A stretch of DNA of 64,000 bases. Source: an uncultured Opitutales bacterium (GTDB lineage Bacteria > Verrucomicrobiota > Verrucomicrobiia > Opitutales > Seribacteraceae). Made by a program: the position numbers and the translations under genes. The stretch covers positions 62,001 to 126,000 of the forward strand of contig CALSMY010000008.1 in NCBI GenBank assembly GCA_943787575.1. The letters are read 5' to 3'. Numbering within the stretch: the stretch's first letter is position 1; every line of letters starts with the position of its first letter. A model generated the notes under the pieces. That model did no database searches and was not told the DNA's origin. It worked only from the letters and a program-made list of their open reading frames with translations. Shown here one piece after another: positions 38,992 to 46,881 of this stretch.

Positions 38992-40248
38992 TTAGTAACC
39001 GGTCAAATCGGCGATAAAAGCCCGTAAGTTGCTCCGAATAGTGGAGTAGGAATAAAATTGCCTGGCCACTTCGTAATTGTGGTTAACGATCTCCTCGCTC
39101 AATTCGGAATCAGTCAGAATTTGACGGACTTGCCGAGCGATTGTCGGAGTGACAAAGCCATCAATGGTGAGCAAGCGAAAACCCTTGGGTTCAATATCAC
39201 GTACAAAAATCGAATAACGGTTGATTAATACAGGTTTGCGAAAGTAGATCGCTTCCAAAAGAGCATTTCCAAAACCCTCGTAAGTACTCGGGTAAGTGAC
39301 AAAATCGGCATGGTGATAAAGGTCCCAAAGGGTATAAACTTTTCGCCCCTCGGAATCTCGCTGCCTGACTTCTCCCACCCGGTCGGCTACAATGCGCATA
39401 TCCACTCCTTCTTCCTTGGCCAGTTGTTCAAGCATGCCCAAGTACTCGTACCCTTCGTCTCCTGCTTCATGTGAGATAACTAGTTTACAGCGCGGATCCT
39501 TAAGCATACTGACCAGTTTAATTGCCTGTTCGATACCCTTGCGTGGAACTACCCGGGTCGGTTGTAAAATAAAAAAGTCATCCTCCGACAGACCAAGCTC
39601 ATCACGGACATCGGAGGCATATTCATCGACTGGTTCAGGAGGGTTTTCGAAGTCGAAAACATTCGGAATGACCAAGGAGGCACTTCCTTTACGCAGGGCC
39701 AATTGCTCCTGTGCTTCTTCATTGATGACCACATCGCGCATGTTGCCCAGTTTGGGCGGAAAACTCATATCAAGATATTCCGGGATACAATTGACCGAAA
39801 AACGGGTACGTTCCCAGTAAAAATCATGGTGATGGGCAATGGCAGGCATTCTTGTTTCCGAAAGAAATTCCGTTAGGGCGATTCCCAACGGCACATGCAT
39901 AGGAATGGCCAGGCAATTTTGGGGAATTATAAGATCGATGGAAAACTTCTCCACATATCGATACAGGGTACTTTTAAGGTAGTCGGCCATGGCCCTTATG
40001 CGTTCAGTCACAAAACGATCACGAGGCTCACCTTTCCAAATTTGTTGGTTAATCCACTGGTTTTCCGGAAATCCGAAATAAGCCTCAGGGACAACATGGC
40101 TAATATCAGGGTTTCGGTCGCTCTGACCGCTGTACCAGAAACTGACATGATGATCTTCCCAGAGAACTTCTGCCCATTTTGCACTTTCAAGCGAAACCCC
40201 GTCCTGCCCGGCAAAACGAGTCGAAACAAATCCTATATTTTTAGCCAT
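38992..40248 (-). CDS. GT4 glycosyltransferase, mannosylglucosylglycerate synthase-like
   Basis: A 418-residue retaining glycosyltransferase of family 4. From memory it follows MggS, which transfers mannose from GDP-mannose to glucosylglycerate in Petrotoga, along much of its length: NIGFVSTRFAGQDGVSLES, IIPQNCLAIPMHVPLGIALTE, AIAHHHDFYWERTRF, VVPRKGIEQAIKLV, and the GT4 end motif TYPSTYEGFGNALLEAIYFRKP. The E-x7-E pair is intact. The neighbouring GpgS and GH13_18 genes fit a glucosylglycerate-based solute. It diverges from the M20-like gene across 139 bases. The acceptor is an inference. Confidence 0.68.
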   Translation of the reverse strand: MAKNIGFVSTRFAGQDGVSLESAKWAEVLWEDHHVSFWYSGQSDRNPDISHVVPEAYFGFPENQWINQQIWKGEPRDRFVTERIRAMADYLKSTLYRYVEKFSIDLIIPQNCLAIPMHVPLGIALTEFLSETRMPAIAHHHDFYWERTRFSVNCIPEYLDMSFPPKLGNMRDVVINEEAQEQLALRKGSASLVIPNVFDFENPPEPVDEYASDVRDELGLSEDDFFILQPTRVVPRKGIEQAIKLVSMLKDPRCKLVISHEAGDEGYEYLGMLEQLAKEEGVDMRIVADRVGEVRQRDSEGRKVYTLWDLYHHADFVTYPSTYEGFGNALLEAIYFRKPVLINRYSIFVRDIEPKGFRLLTIDGFVTPTIARQVRQILTDSELSEEIVNHNYEVARQFYSYSTIRSNLRAFIADLTGY

Positions 40249-40387
40249 CTATTTAATTAAAAAGCGAAAATCCATCATACCTTATCCTTTTGGGTGATGG
40301 AGTAAGGGCTCTTCTATTTCAACCTCTAAAACGATTTTTTCGGTTAGGCTTTGCAAAAATCTGCTTCCCTCCTTAACTCTATACCCG

Positions 40388-41575
40388 ATGGAAACACAAG
40401 AAATTGATCGTGAAACAGCACTTAGCGGACTGCTTGATCAAATCCCTGAACGGGTCAAAACAATTAGTGAAAAGCGGGATTCTTTTTTAACCGATACAGT
40501 GTTGCTTGGAGAAATCCCTTCCCCCACCTACGGGGAAGATGAACGTATTCGTGCAGTGGTTGACCGTTTTCGGGAGAATGGACTGAGCTCGCCAACAATT
40601 GATGAATTTGGAAATGCATCTGCTCACCTTCCAGGAACTGAAGGTCAATCATCCATTCTGGTTATGGCCCATGCCGACAGCGTCTTTTCCCGGGAAGTCA
40701 GGCACGAGATTCAAGTGGGCTCTGGTCACATGCGTGGACCTGGCATTGCCGATAATGCCCTCGGGCTCGCCGCGATGATCGCCCTACCCCGCCTGCTCGA
40801 TGATTTGGGGATACGATTGCGGGACGATCTTATTCTCGTTGCCAATTCGCGAAGTCTAGGCCGAGCAAACCTTGAGGGTGCAAGTGGCTTTCTAGAAACC
40901 ATGAGCTTACCTGCCCGTGCAGGTATTTGTGTAGAAGGTTCGACTCTTGGACGATTGAGTTATTCCGGTCTCGGAACCTTACGAGGAGAGATTACTTTGC
41001 AAGTGCCCAGCGATTACGACTGGAAAAGATTTGGGGCTTCAGGAGCGATCAGTCATGTAACCGGTCTAATCAACCAGATCCGGGAAATTCCCATTCCCAA
41101 AGAACCAAAAACACAATTGGTTTTTGGAGGACTTCGCTGTGGTTCAAGCTTTAATACTTCACCCAAGCAAGGAACCTTACGTTTTGAAATCACCAGCGAA
41201 GATAACGATATCATCGGTCAGATGGAGGACCAGCTCAACGAGATATGTGAACAATTTTCTGCCGAGACAGGGACCCTGGTAAGCATGGAAGTTGTGGCCA
41301 AAAGACAAAATTGTAGCATTCCTTTTACCCACCCTTTAGTAAAGACCACGCGATCAATTATGCAGGAAGCGGGGATTACTCCAAAGGTCGACCCAAGCAC
41401 GGGGGATCTTAACGCTTTGATCCTAAGTGGTCTACCAGCGGTCACCCTTGGATTGACCACCGTGGAGAATTTGCGTGAGATCAACGAAACCGTACAACTT
41501 GACCCTCTCTATGCAGGTATGACTCAACTCGTCACCCTAATCCAAGCAATTGACCAAGGGATTTGTGATTCATGA
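40388..41575 (+). CDS. M20-like metallopeptidase fold, probable pseudo-enzyme
   Basis: A 395-residue protein of the M20/M28 (PepT-like) fold with a central dimerisation domain (SGAISHVTGLINQI). First metal ligands are kept (MAHADSVF, H95 and D97; GPGIADNALGLAAM, D122). The catalytic Glu-Glu pair normally in VGEEGLG is replaced by Ser-Arg (VANSRSLGRANLEGA, about 154-155). The late zinc histidine of the usual AHSPNEY segment is also missing (VENLREINETV). No signal peptide. It overlaps the GpgS start by four bases (ATGA), so it is tied to the solute pathway. Function unknown: a scaffold, binding protein, or an enzyme with a different mechanism. Confidence 0.7.
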   Translation: METQEIDRETALSGLLDQIPERVKTISEKRDSFLTDTVLLGEIPSPTYGEDERIRAVVDRFRENGLSSPTIDEFGNASAHLPGTEGQSSILVMAHADSVFSREVRHEIQVGSGHMRGPGIADNALGLAAMIALPRLLDDLGIRLRDDLILVANSRSLGRANLEGASGFLETMSLPARAGICVEGSTLGRLSYSGLGTLRGEITLQVPSDYDWKRFGASGAISHVTGLINQIREIPIPKEPKTQLVFGGLRCGSSFNTSPKQGTLRFEITSEDNDIIGQMEDQLNEICEQFSAETGTLVSMEVVAKRQNCSIPFTHPLVKTTRSIMQEAGITPKVDPSTGDLNALILSGLPAVTLGLTTVENLREINETVQLDPLYAGMTQLVTLIQAIDQGICDS

Positions 41576-42552
41576 ATAAAATTAACGAGAATTGGTTGGA
41601 AAGGAATACCTTTCATCACGCGGACTTTTGGGACTTAATTAAACTGGTTGAGGAGAAAGAAAAAAAAGGCCTTAAAATTTCCCTCTGCATTCCAACTTTA
41701 AACGAAGAAAAAACCATTGGAAAAGAAGTTTTAATTCTTCGTTCTGAATTGATGGAACGTTATCCCCTGATCGATGAATTTGCGGTGATCGATTCGGGTT
41801 CGAAGGACAAAACCCTTGAGGTTGCCAAGAACTACGGTGCGGATGTCTACCTGGCATCCGACATTCTTCCTGAGGTCGGGGACAAGCGCGGAAAGGGAGA
41901 AAACCTTTGGAAGGCTATTCATCAACTCAAGGGTGACATTATTTGCTATGTGGACGCTGATATTTCAAATATCCACCCACGATTTGTTTATGGACTGGTT
42001 GCCCCCTTGATTCACCGGGATGAGATTTCATACGTAAAGGCATTTTATGACCGACCTCTTAATTACTCGAGCGGTCTACGTCCAAGCGGAGGTGGCAGGG
42101 TTACCGAGATTCTTATCCGTCCGCTTTTCTCTCTCTTTTTTCCTGAACTTTCCCACATCATTCAACCCCTCTCCGGAGAATATGCAGCCCGTCGTGAAGT
42201 ACTCGAAAAAATTCCTTTTCCTATTGGATATGGAGTGGAAACTTCACACCTTTTAGACCTCTACGCGATGCACGGCTTGGAGACTTTTGCCCAGACCGAT
42301 CTCGACCGCAGGGTTCATCGAAACCAAACCACAAATGCTCTGGGAAAAATGAGTTTTGGTATCCTCCAGACCTTTTTTAACCGCCTGCATGCTCAAGGAA
42401 AATTGGACCGGATGCCTGATTTGGAAACATTTTATCGACGCTTCGAGGTTGAAGAAGGAAAGTACCATCAATTAGTGCAGGAAGTCATAGAAGAAGAAAG
42501 ACCGCCCATGATTGAAGTTGAGGGTTACCGCAACCGCATGGCCTCTTCCTGA
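41572..42552 (+). CDS. gpgS: Glucosyl-3-phosphoglycerate synthase
   Basis: GT81-family enzyme that transfers glucose from an NDP donor to 3-phosphoglycerate, the first step to glucosylglycerate. Motifs: ISLCIPTLNEEKTIGKEV, VIDSGSKDKTLEVA, LASDILPEVGDKRGKGENLW, the metal-binding CYVDADISNIHP, KAFYDRPL and PLSGEYAARREVLEKIPFPIGYGVET. All match GpgS in order. At 326 residues it is of usual length. It overlaps the M20-like stop and is followed 15 bases later by another glycosyltransferase. No GpgP phosphatase is seen nearby, so a phosphatase must be elsewhere. Confidence 0.88.
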   Translation: MNKINENWLERNTFHHADFWDLIKLVEEKEKKGLKISLCIPTLNEEKTIGKEVLILRSELMERYPLIDEFAVIDSGSKDKTLEVAKNYGADVYLASDILPEVGDKRGKGENLWKAIHQLKGDIICYVDADISNIHPRFVYGLVAPLIHRDEISYVKAFYDRPLNYSSGLRPSGGGRVTEILIRPLFSLFFPELSHIIQPLSGEYAARREVLEKIPFPIGYGVETSHLLDLYAMHGLETFAQTDLDRRVHRNQTTNALGKMSFGILQTFFNRLHAQGKLDRMPDLETFYRRFEVEEGKYHQLVQEVIEEERPPMIEVEGYRNRMASS

Positions 42553-42567
42553 TTCATCTTTTTCTCC

Positions 42568-44010
42568 ATGAAGGTAGCTCTGGTACATTACCACCTTGAA
42601 CCGGGTGGAGTTACCCGGGTATTAGAAAATACTGTCCAATCCTGGAAAAATTCGGGAAAAGGTCCAGATCAGTGGGTTATTCTTAGCGGTCGGCCTTACA
42701 CTGGCAAAATCCTTGACCATGTACGGGTGGTTGAAGGACTCGATTATGCGACTCTGACCGATTCGATTGATCCCAAAACTCTCCGTTTAAGAATGGAGGA
42801 TGCCACTCGCGATGCGCTCGGACAACTTCCCGACCTTTGGCATGTACACAACCACTCGCTCGGAAAAAACCCCGCACTCACTCAGGCAATTGCCCAACTT
42901 GCCAAGGAAGAATCCCCTATGCTTTTACAACCCCATGACTTTGCAGAGGATGGAAGGCCAGGAAACTTCCTCAACCTTGGAAAAAGTCATGAAAGAGCCT
43001 ATCCTACCGGCGGACAAATTCATTACGCCGCCCTCAACCGACGGGACCAATCTTTTTTACAGTATGTACTCAAAGATCATCCAAGTTCAGTTCATTTACT
43101 GGCAAACGCCGTTCCCTCTGTTACTCCCTCTGACCTAGTCAAAACTAGAACATCCAACTCAGGTATTCCTGATAATCTTTACCTCTACCCAGTGCGGGCA
43201 GTGAGAAGAAAAAATTTGGGAGAACTCGCTTTACTTGCCGCATCTCACCCAGAAATCCATTTTGCCAACAGCCTGGGTCCAACCAATCCATCCTTCCAGC
43301 CAACCTATGAGGATTGGAAAGAGTTTGGAAAGAGTTTAGGCCTTTCCTTAACCTATGGATTGGGTGAACAAACAAATGAAAGTTTTCCTGAACTCGTCCA
43401 GCAAGCCGCATCAATCATAAATGTTAGCGTAGCAGAAGGCTTTGGACTAGGGTTCCTGGAACCCTGGAGCTTTGGAAAGAGTCTTTGCGGAAGAAATATA
43501 CCCGACATCACTTCAGATTTTACTCAATTGGGAGTGAACCTTGAAAATCTCTACTCAAATCTTTGGGTAGAACGATCGCTTCTCGATGAAGAGTACTTGA
43601 GAAACAAAATTAAAGCGGCCCTCGTCAGTATTTACCGCCAATATCAGGTCACATTACCTGCTGATTCATTTAAGCGTGCTTATGATGCCATCTGCCAGGG
43701 CGAACGAATTGAATTTGGATGCTTGGATGAAGCCATGCAAAAAGTAATCATTCAAAAAGTAAAAACCTCACAACAGCTAGGCAGTTCTCTACGCGAACAG
43801 GCTGAATTAAATATCTTAACGAGGGAAGAAATAATAAGGAATCAAAATTCGGTACGCGAAAATTTTTCCACATCGGTATACGGAATTAGAGTGCAGCAGA
43901 TATACCAAAAAATCATAGACTCCCAGCAGACCACTATTGAGTTTGCAGATGGCCAAAAAATGCTTGAACAATTTCTTTCCCCCGAAAGGCTAAACCTTTT
44001 ACGAGCTTAG
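42568..44010 (+). CDS. GT4-like glycosyltransferase of the solute locus
   Basis: A 480-residue protein with a GT-B layout. The start MKVALVHYHLEPGGVTRVLEN is the usual N-terminal Rossmann start of GT4 enzymes. A histidine-rich acceptor segment follows (LWHVHNHSLG, LLQPHDFAEDG), then the C-terminal nucleotide site VRAVRRKNLGELALLA and the donor-binding NVSVAEGFGLGFLEPWSFG, with the E-x7-E pair. The last 100 residues are helical and unlike most GT4. It is the final gene of the rightward solute transcript. The substrate cannot be given; a further sugar addition to the glucosylglycerate product, or storage-type use, is possible. Confidence 0.65.
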   Translation: MKVALVHYHLEPGGVTRVLENTVQSWKNSGKGPDQWVILSGRPYTGKILDHVRVVEGLDYATLTDSIDPKTLRLRMEDATRDALGQLPDLWHVHNHSLGKNPALTQAIAQLAKEESPMLLQPHDFAEDGRPGNFLNLGKSHERAYPTGGQIHYAALNRRDQSFLQYVLKDHPSSVHLLANAVPSVTPSDLVKTRTSNSGIPDNLYLYPVRAVRRKNLGELALLAASHPEIHFANSLGPTNPSFQPTYEDWKEFGKSLGLSLTYGLGEQTNESFPELVQQAASIINVSVAEGFGLGFLEPWSFGKSLCGRNIPDITSDFTQLGVNLENLYSNLWVERSLLDEEYLRNKIKAALVSIYRQYQVTLPADSFKRAYDAICQGERIEFGCLDEAMQKVIIQKVKTSQQLGSSLREQAELNILTREEIIRNQNSVRENFSTSVYGIRVQQIYQKIIDSQQTTIEFADGQKMLEQFLSPERLNLLRA

Positions 44011-44085
44011 GCTATTTTAAGCGAGGAAACGTAATCTGTTAGAGAAATATTTCTACCTAAAGGCAAACCTGAGAAAAAGCTTGGG

Positions 44086-44460
44086 TTAGCTCTTTCTCTT
44101 TTTTTCGAAAATACGCTTTTCTTTAACCTTTGTAGCTTCCTTACCAATGCGATCGCGAAGGTAGTACATCCGAGAACGCATGGTAATACTCTCGCGGTCT
44201 ACTTCTACCTTTTCAATAAGGGGAGAATGGACAGGAAATACACGTTCCACTCCGACACCAGAGGCAATTCTACGAACCGTGAAGGTCTCGTGAACACCTG
44301 ACCCCTTGCGGGCAATAACAATACCAGCAAATAGCTGAATCCGCTCCTTGTCGCCTTCGCGCACACGGACATGAACTTTTACCCCGTCACCGACTTTGAA
44401 TGCGTCGCGTCCTTCTTGGAGATACTCGCTGGTGATTTCATTCAACAATTGTTCATTCAT
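44086..44460 (-). CDS. rplS: 50S ribosomal protein L19
   Basis: L19 lies at the interface of the ribosomal subunits. The pattern is clear: KVGDGVKVHVRVREGDKERIQLFAG, IVIARKGSGVHETFTVRRIASGVGVERVFPVHSP and RSRMYYLRDRIGKEATKVKEKR. The frame extends upstream to 44562 within trmD, but the ATG at 44460 gives the family start and sits just after the trmD stop at 44465. It ends the rpsP-trmD-rplS unit. It is the most conserved of the three here. Confidence 0.96.
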   Translation of the reverse strand: MNEQLLNEITSEYLQEGRDAFKVGDGVKVHVRVREGDKERIQLFAGIVIARKGSGVHETFTVRRIASGVGVERVFPVHSPLIEKVEVDRESITMRSRMYYLRDRIGKEATKVKEKRIFEKKRKS

Positions 44461-44464
44461 CTTA

Positions 44465-45178
44465 TCAATTCCTAGTAGTTTGGGTGTTGGTTGAGAGGTC
44501 AGGCCGAAGACTACGAGTCTTTTGCACTCTTTGCTCATGGCGCCAGCGTGCAATTTCCTCATGATTTCCCGAAAGAAGAACTTCCGGTACCTTCAGGCCT
44601 CTAAATTCAGCAGGACGCGTGTACTGGGGGCATCCCAGTAAATCGTCCTCAAAAGATTCGTCGAGAAGAGACTCGTCATCTCCTAGAACTCCAGGGAGGT
44701 GCCGACTTACCGCATCAATCATGACTGCAGCAGCCAGTGATCCGTTGGTCAGGACATAGTCTCCAATACTAACTTCGCGGTGAACCAGTTCGTCTCGAAC
44801 ACGCTGGTCAATTCCCTCGTAATGCCCGCTGATTAAAACCAAATGCTGCGAGGTTGAAAGCTCTTTGGCCATTTGCGTGGTGAAAGGATCTCCATCTGGA
44901 GCCATATAAATTACGGTGCTCTGCGGGCTTGATAATTCCTCTACGGCGTCAAAAAGCGGTTCTGGTTTCAGCACCATTCCAGCACCACCTCCAAATGGAC
45001 GGTCATCTGCTTCACGATGTTTACCTTTTGACCAGTCGCGAAGGTCGTGGGAAGAAACTTCAATCAATCCACGAGCCGATGCTTTACCCAAGATACTTTC
45101 GCCTACAAATGAATCAACAGTTCCCGGAAAAAGGGAAAGAACGTCGAAACGCAGGGGTGAATTCATAGGTTGGATCAT
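44465..45178 (-). CDS. trmD: tRNA (guanine-37-N1)-methyltransferase
   Basis: TrmD methylates G37 next to the anticodon and protects against +1 frameshifting. SPOUT family motifs are intact: DVLSLFPGTVDSFVGESILG, DDRPFGGGAGMVLKPEP, LISGHYEGIDQRVRDELV, SIGDYVLTNGSLAAAVMIDAVSRHLPG and the C-terminal QYTRPAEFRGLKVPEVLLSGNH. The MNSPLRF start at 45166 is an alternative to 45178. Usually rimM sits between rpsP and trmD, but here it is missing. Confidence 0.95.
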   Translation of the reverse strand: MIQPMNSPLRFDVLSLFPGTVDSFVGESILGKASARGLIEVSSHDLRDWSKGKHREADDRPFGGGAGMVLKPEPLFDAVEELSSPQSTVIYMAPDGDPFTTQMAKELSTSQHLVLISGHYEGIDQRVRDELVHREVSIGDYVLTNGSLAAAVMIDAVSRHLPGVLGDDESLLDESFEDDLLGCPQYTRPAEFRGLKVPEVLLSGNHEEIARWRHEQRVQKTRSLRPDLSTNTQTTRN

Positions 45179-45238
45179 CGGTGCCGAAAAAAGGCATTAC
45201 AAATTAAGAAGGTCGGAAAAAAACAACAGAAAGAAAGA

Positions 45239-45601
45239 TCAGGAATCTTTCGATTCTTCCTTGGCCTCCTCAGATGGAGTGTCTTCAGGCTTATCCTTGG
45301 ACTCATCCTTCTTCGCTTTTTTAGCTGGGGCTTTCTTCGCTTTTGGTTTCTCTGCAGCTTCTTTTTTGTCTTCCCCCTCTGCTTCTTTAGCGGGAGGTTC
45401 TTCAGCTTTAGGCTCTTCCTTAGCGGGTTCTTCCTTGGTTTTTTTCGCCTTTGGCGCTGGCTCCTCTGCTTTGGGCTCTTCCTTGACCTCTTCAGCAGGA
45501 GCTTCCTCAGCTTTAGGCTCTTCCTTGGAGCTTCTTCCTTGCAGGTTCCTTTTGAGATTCTTTCGCTTCTGCCTCTGGTTTCTCAGCTTTTGGTTCTTCC
45601 T
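45239..45601 (-). repeat. Degenerate coding repeats continuing the S16 tail
   Basis: After the rpsP stop at 45602 the minus strand continues for about 360 bases of purine-rich, Lys/Glu/Pro/Ala-coding sequence made of loose repeats such as GAGGAAGCTCCTGCTGA and AAGGAAGAGCCTAAAGC. In one frame the last section reads to a TGA at 45239 (KKEAAEKPKAKKAPAKK, PEDTPSEEAKEESKDS). Restoring three lost A bases (near 45606, 45538 and 45518, judged from repeat copies) would fuse all of this to S16 as an unusually long tail. A shadow frame on the plus strand should not be called a gene. Confidence 0.6.
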
Positions 45602-46042
45602 TTACCTCTCAGCAGGAGCTTCCACGGCTTTTGGTTCTTCCTTGGCAGGCTCTTCCTTTACTTCTTCAGTGGTAGCCTCCTCAGGTTTAGCTTCCTCTTC
45701 TGCAGGGGCCTCGGCTACAGGAGCGGGGTTTTTCTTTTTAGATAAACGAGCAGCTTTGGCTGCAGCTTTAGCTTCGGTGCGCTTCAACCATTCTTCCGGG
45801 GATAAGCGACTTTGGCGGATTAAACTTCTTGCGGTGTCAGTTGGTTGAGCTCCCACATCTAACCAATGATCAATACGATCCAACTTTAGATCGAGCTCGC
45901 GTTCACGTGCCGAGGACTGGGGATTGTAAGTTCCCAAGACTTCGATGTATCGGCCATCACGGCGGGTTTCCGAGGGAGTAACTACCATGCGGTAGAAGGG
46001 GGCGTGACGGGCGCCATGCCTTTGCAAACGTATCTTGATCAT
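45602..46042 (-). CDS. rpsP: 30S ribosomal protein S16 with long charged tail
   Basis: S16 is a core protein of the small subunit. The domain occupies the first 80 residues: MIKIRLQRHGARHAPFYRMVV, GRYIEVLGTYNPQ, HWLDVGAQPTDTARSLI. The ATG at 46042 is chosen over 46090 because it gives the invariant family start. After that a Lys-rich helix (RTEAKAAAKAARLSKKKN) leads to a Glu/Pro/Ala-rich tail ending at APAER. The frame stops within repeats that continue past the stop, so a one-base loss there is likely. Tails rich in Lys, Ala and Glu on S16 are known in several phyla. First gene of the unit with trmD and rplS. Confidence 0.93.
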   Translation of the reverse strand: MIKIRLQRHGARHAPFYRMVVTPSETRRDGRYIEVLGTYNPQSSARERELDLKLDRIDHWLDVGAQPTDTARSLIRQSRLSPEEWLKRTEAKAAAKAARLSKKKNPAPVAEAPAEEEAKPEEATTEEVKEEPAKEEPKAVEAPAER

Positions 46043-46177
46043 ATTCGAACGGAGTGAGTACTTGAAATTTTGGAAAAGCTGATAACACAACTAAATTTAC
46101 CCCTCAAAGTCAACCATTAACCCCCCATAGTCCCACTAAAATATTGATGATGACAGGGTATTCATTTGTATTTTTTC

Positions 46178-46201
46178 AAACAAGCGTTTTAATGATTGTT
46201 T
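46178..46201. promoter_or_regulatory. Candidate operator at the start of tetR
   Basis: AAACAAGCGTTT (46178-46189) is an inverted repeat with AAAC/GTTT arms, and AAACAA pairs with TTGTTT at 46196-46201 across 12 bases. TetR regulators of efflux operons often bind AAAC-rich palindromes beside their own start, so autoregulation is plausible. Based on pattern and position only. Confidence 0.35.
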
Positions 46202-46881
46202 TTTGTGATTTCATCCCCTCCAAAACCTGCAAAACCAAAATTGTCAACTCGTAGAAGGTTGATTGATGCAACCGCTCGTTTATTTGCCGAGCACGGTTAC
46301 AACGGATTGACTATGCGATCAGTCGCTCAGGAAGCCGATGCTAATCTGGCTGCTGCCAATTACCACTTTGGGTCCAAAGATGCATTAGTCTTGGAAATGC
46401 TGCGGGAACGAATTCAGCCCATTAATAAACGGAGGATTGCTCTTTTAGAAGAAGCCAGGCTAAGAAACGGAAAGTAGCTCCTTCTGCTCATGAAATCTTT
46501 CACTCTCTTATTTTCCCTATCGGAGAGGAAATCGCCCGCAGCTCCAAATCTCGTTGGAGCCTTGCTCAGTTAGTCGCCCGCACTTTTACCGAACCTGTTT
46601 GTTTTATTGAACGCATGCACCAAAAGTTCTTCTCACAAATCGCGAAGCTTTATCACCGTGAACTCTCCCTCGCATTCCCCAACGCTCCATCCAAAGAAAT
46701 CCACTGGCATCTCCACCTTGCCGTTTCATCGATGTTAGGAGCACTCGCCCAACATCGCAGGCTTCGTGATTTCACCGAGGGAGTGTGCAGCGAGGAGGAG
46801 GTTGGGGAAATGATCAATCGGTTGATTCGTTTCGTAACTCACGGATTTATTAACGGCATAAACTCTTCTCCAACAGAATGA
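46196..46881 (+). CDS. TetR-family regulator of the efflux operon (frameshifted near 46470)
   Basis: DNA-binding repressor. The N-terminal helix-turn-helix is typical (RRRLIDATARLFAEHGYNGLTMRSVAQEADAN, LAAANYHFGSKDALVLEML). The frame stops after RLRNGK at 46477. Adding one A to the A run there gives NGKVAPSAHEIFHSL and continues into the C-terminal ligand domain (FTEPVCFIERMHQ, HLHLAVSSMLGAL) up to 46881, which resembles CecR/DUF1956-type regulators. Start codon is unclear: TTG at 46196 or GTG at 46205. Its stop overlaps the tolC-like start by four bases, so it heads the operon and probably controls it. Confidence 0.82.

Noticed and set aside
37221..40248. Sucrose synthesis and use as the role of the GH13_18 and GT4 genes
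   Set aside because: No sucrose-phosphate synthase or phosphatase motifs are present, while GpgS is nearby; glucosylglycerate chemistry explains the set better.
44916..45848. 310-residue plus-strand frame rich in Ser, Ala and Phe
   Set aside because: It is the antisense of trmD's start and of the S16 tail repeats; purine-rich Lys/Glu repeats read backwards give Ser/Phe-rich open frames.
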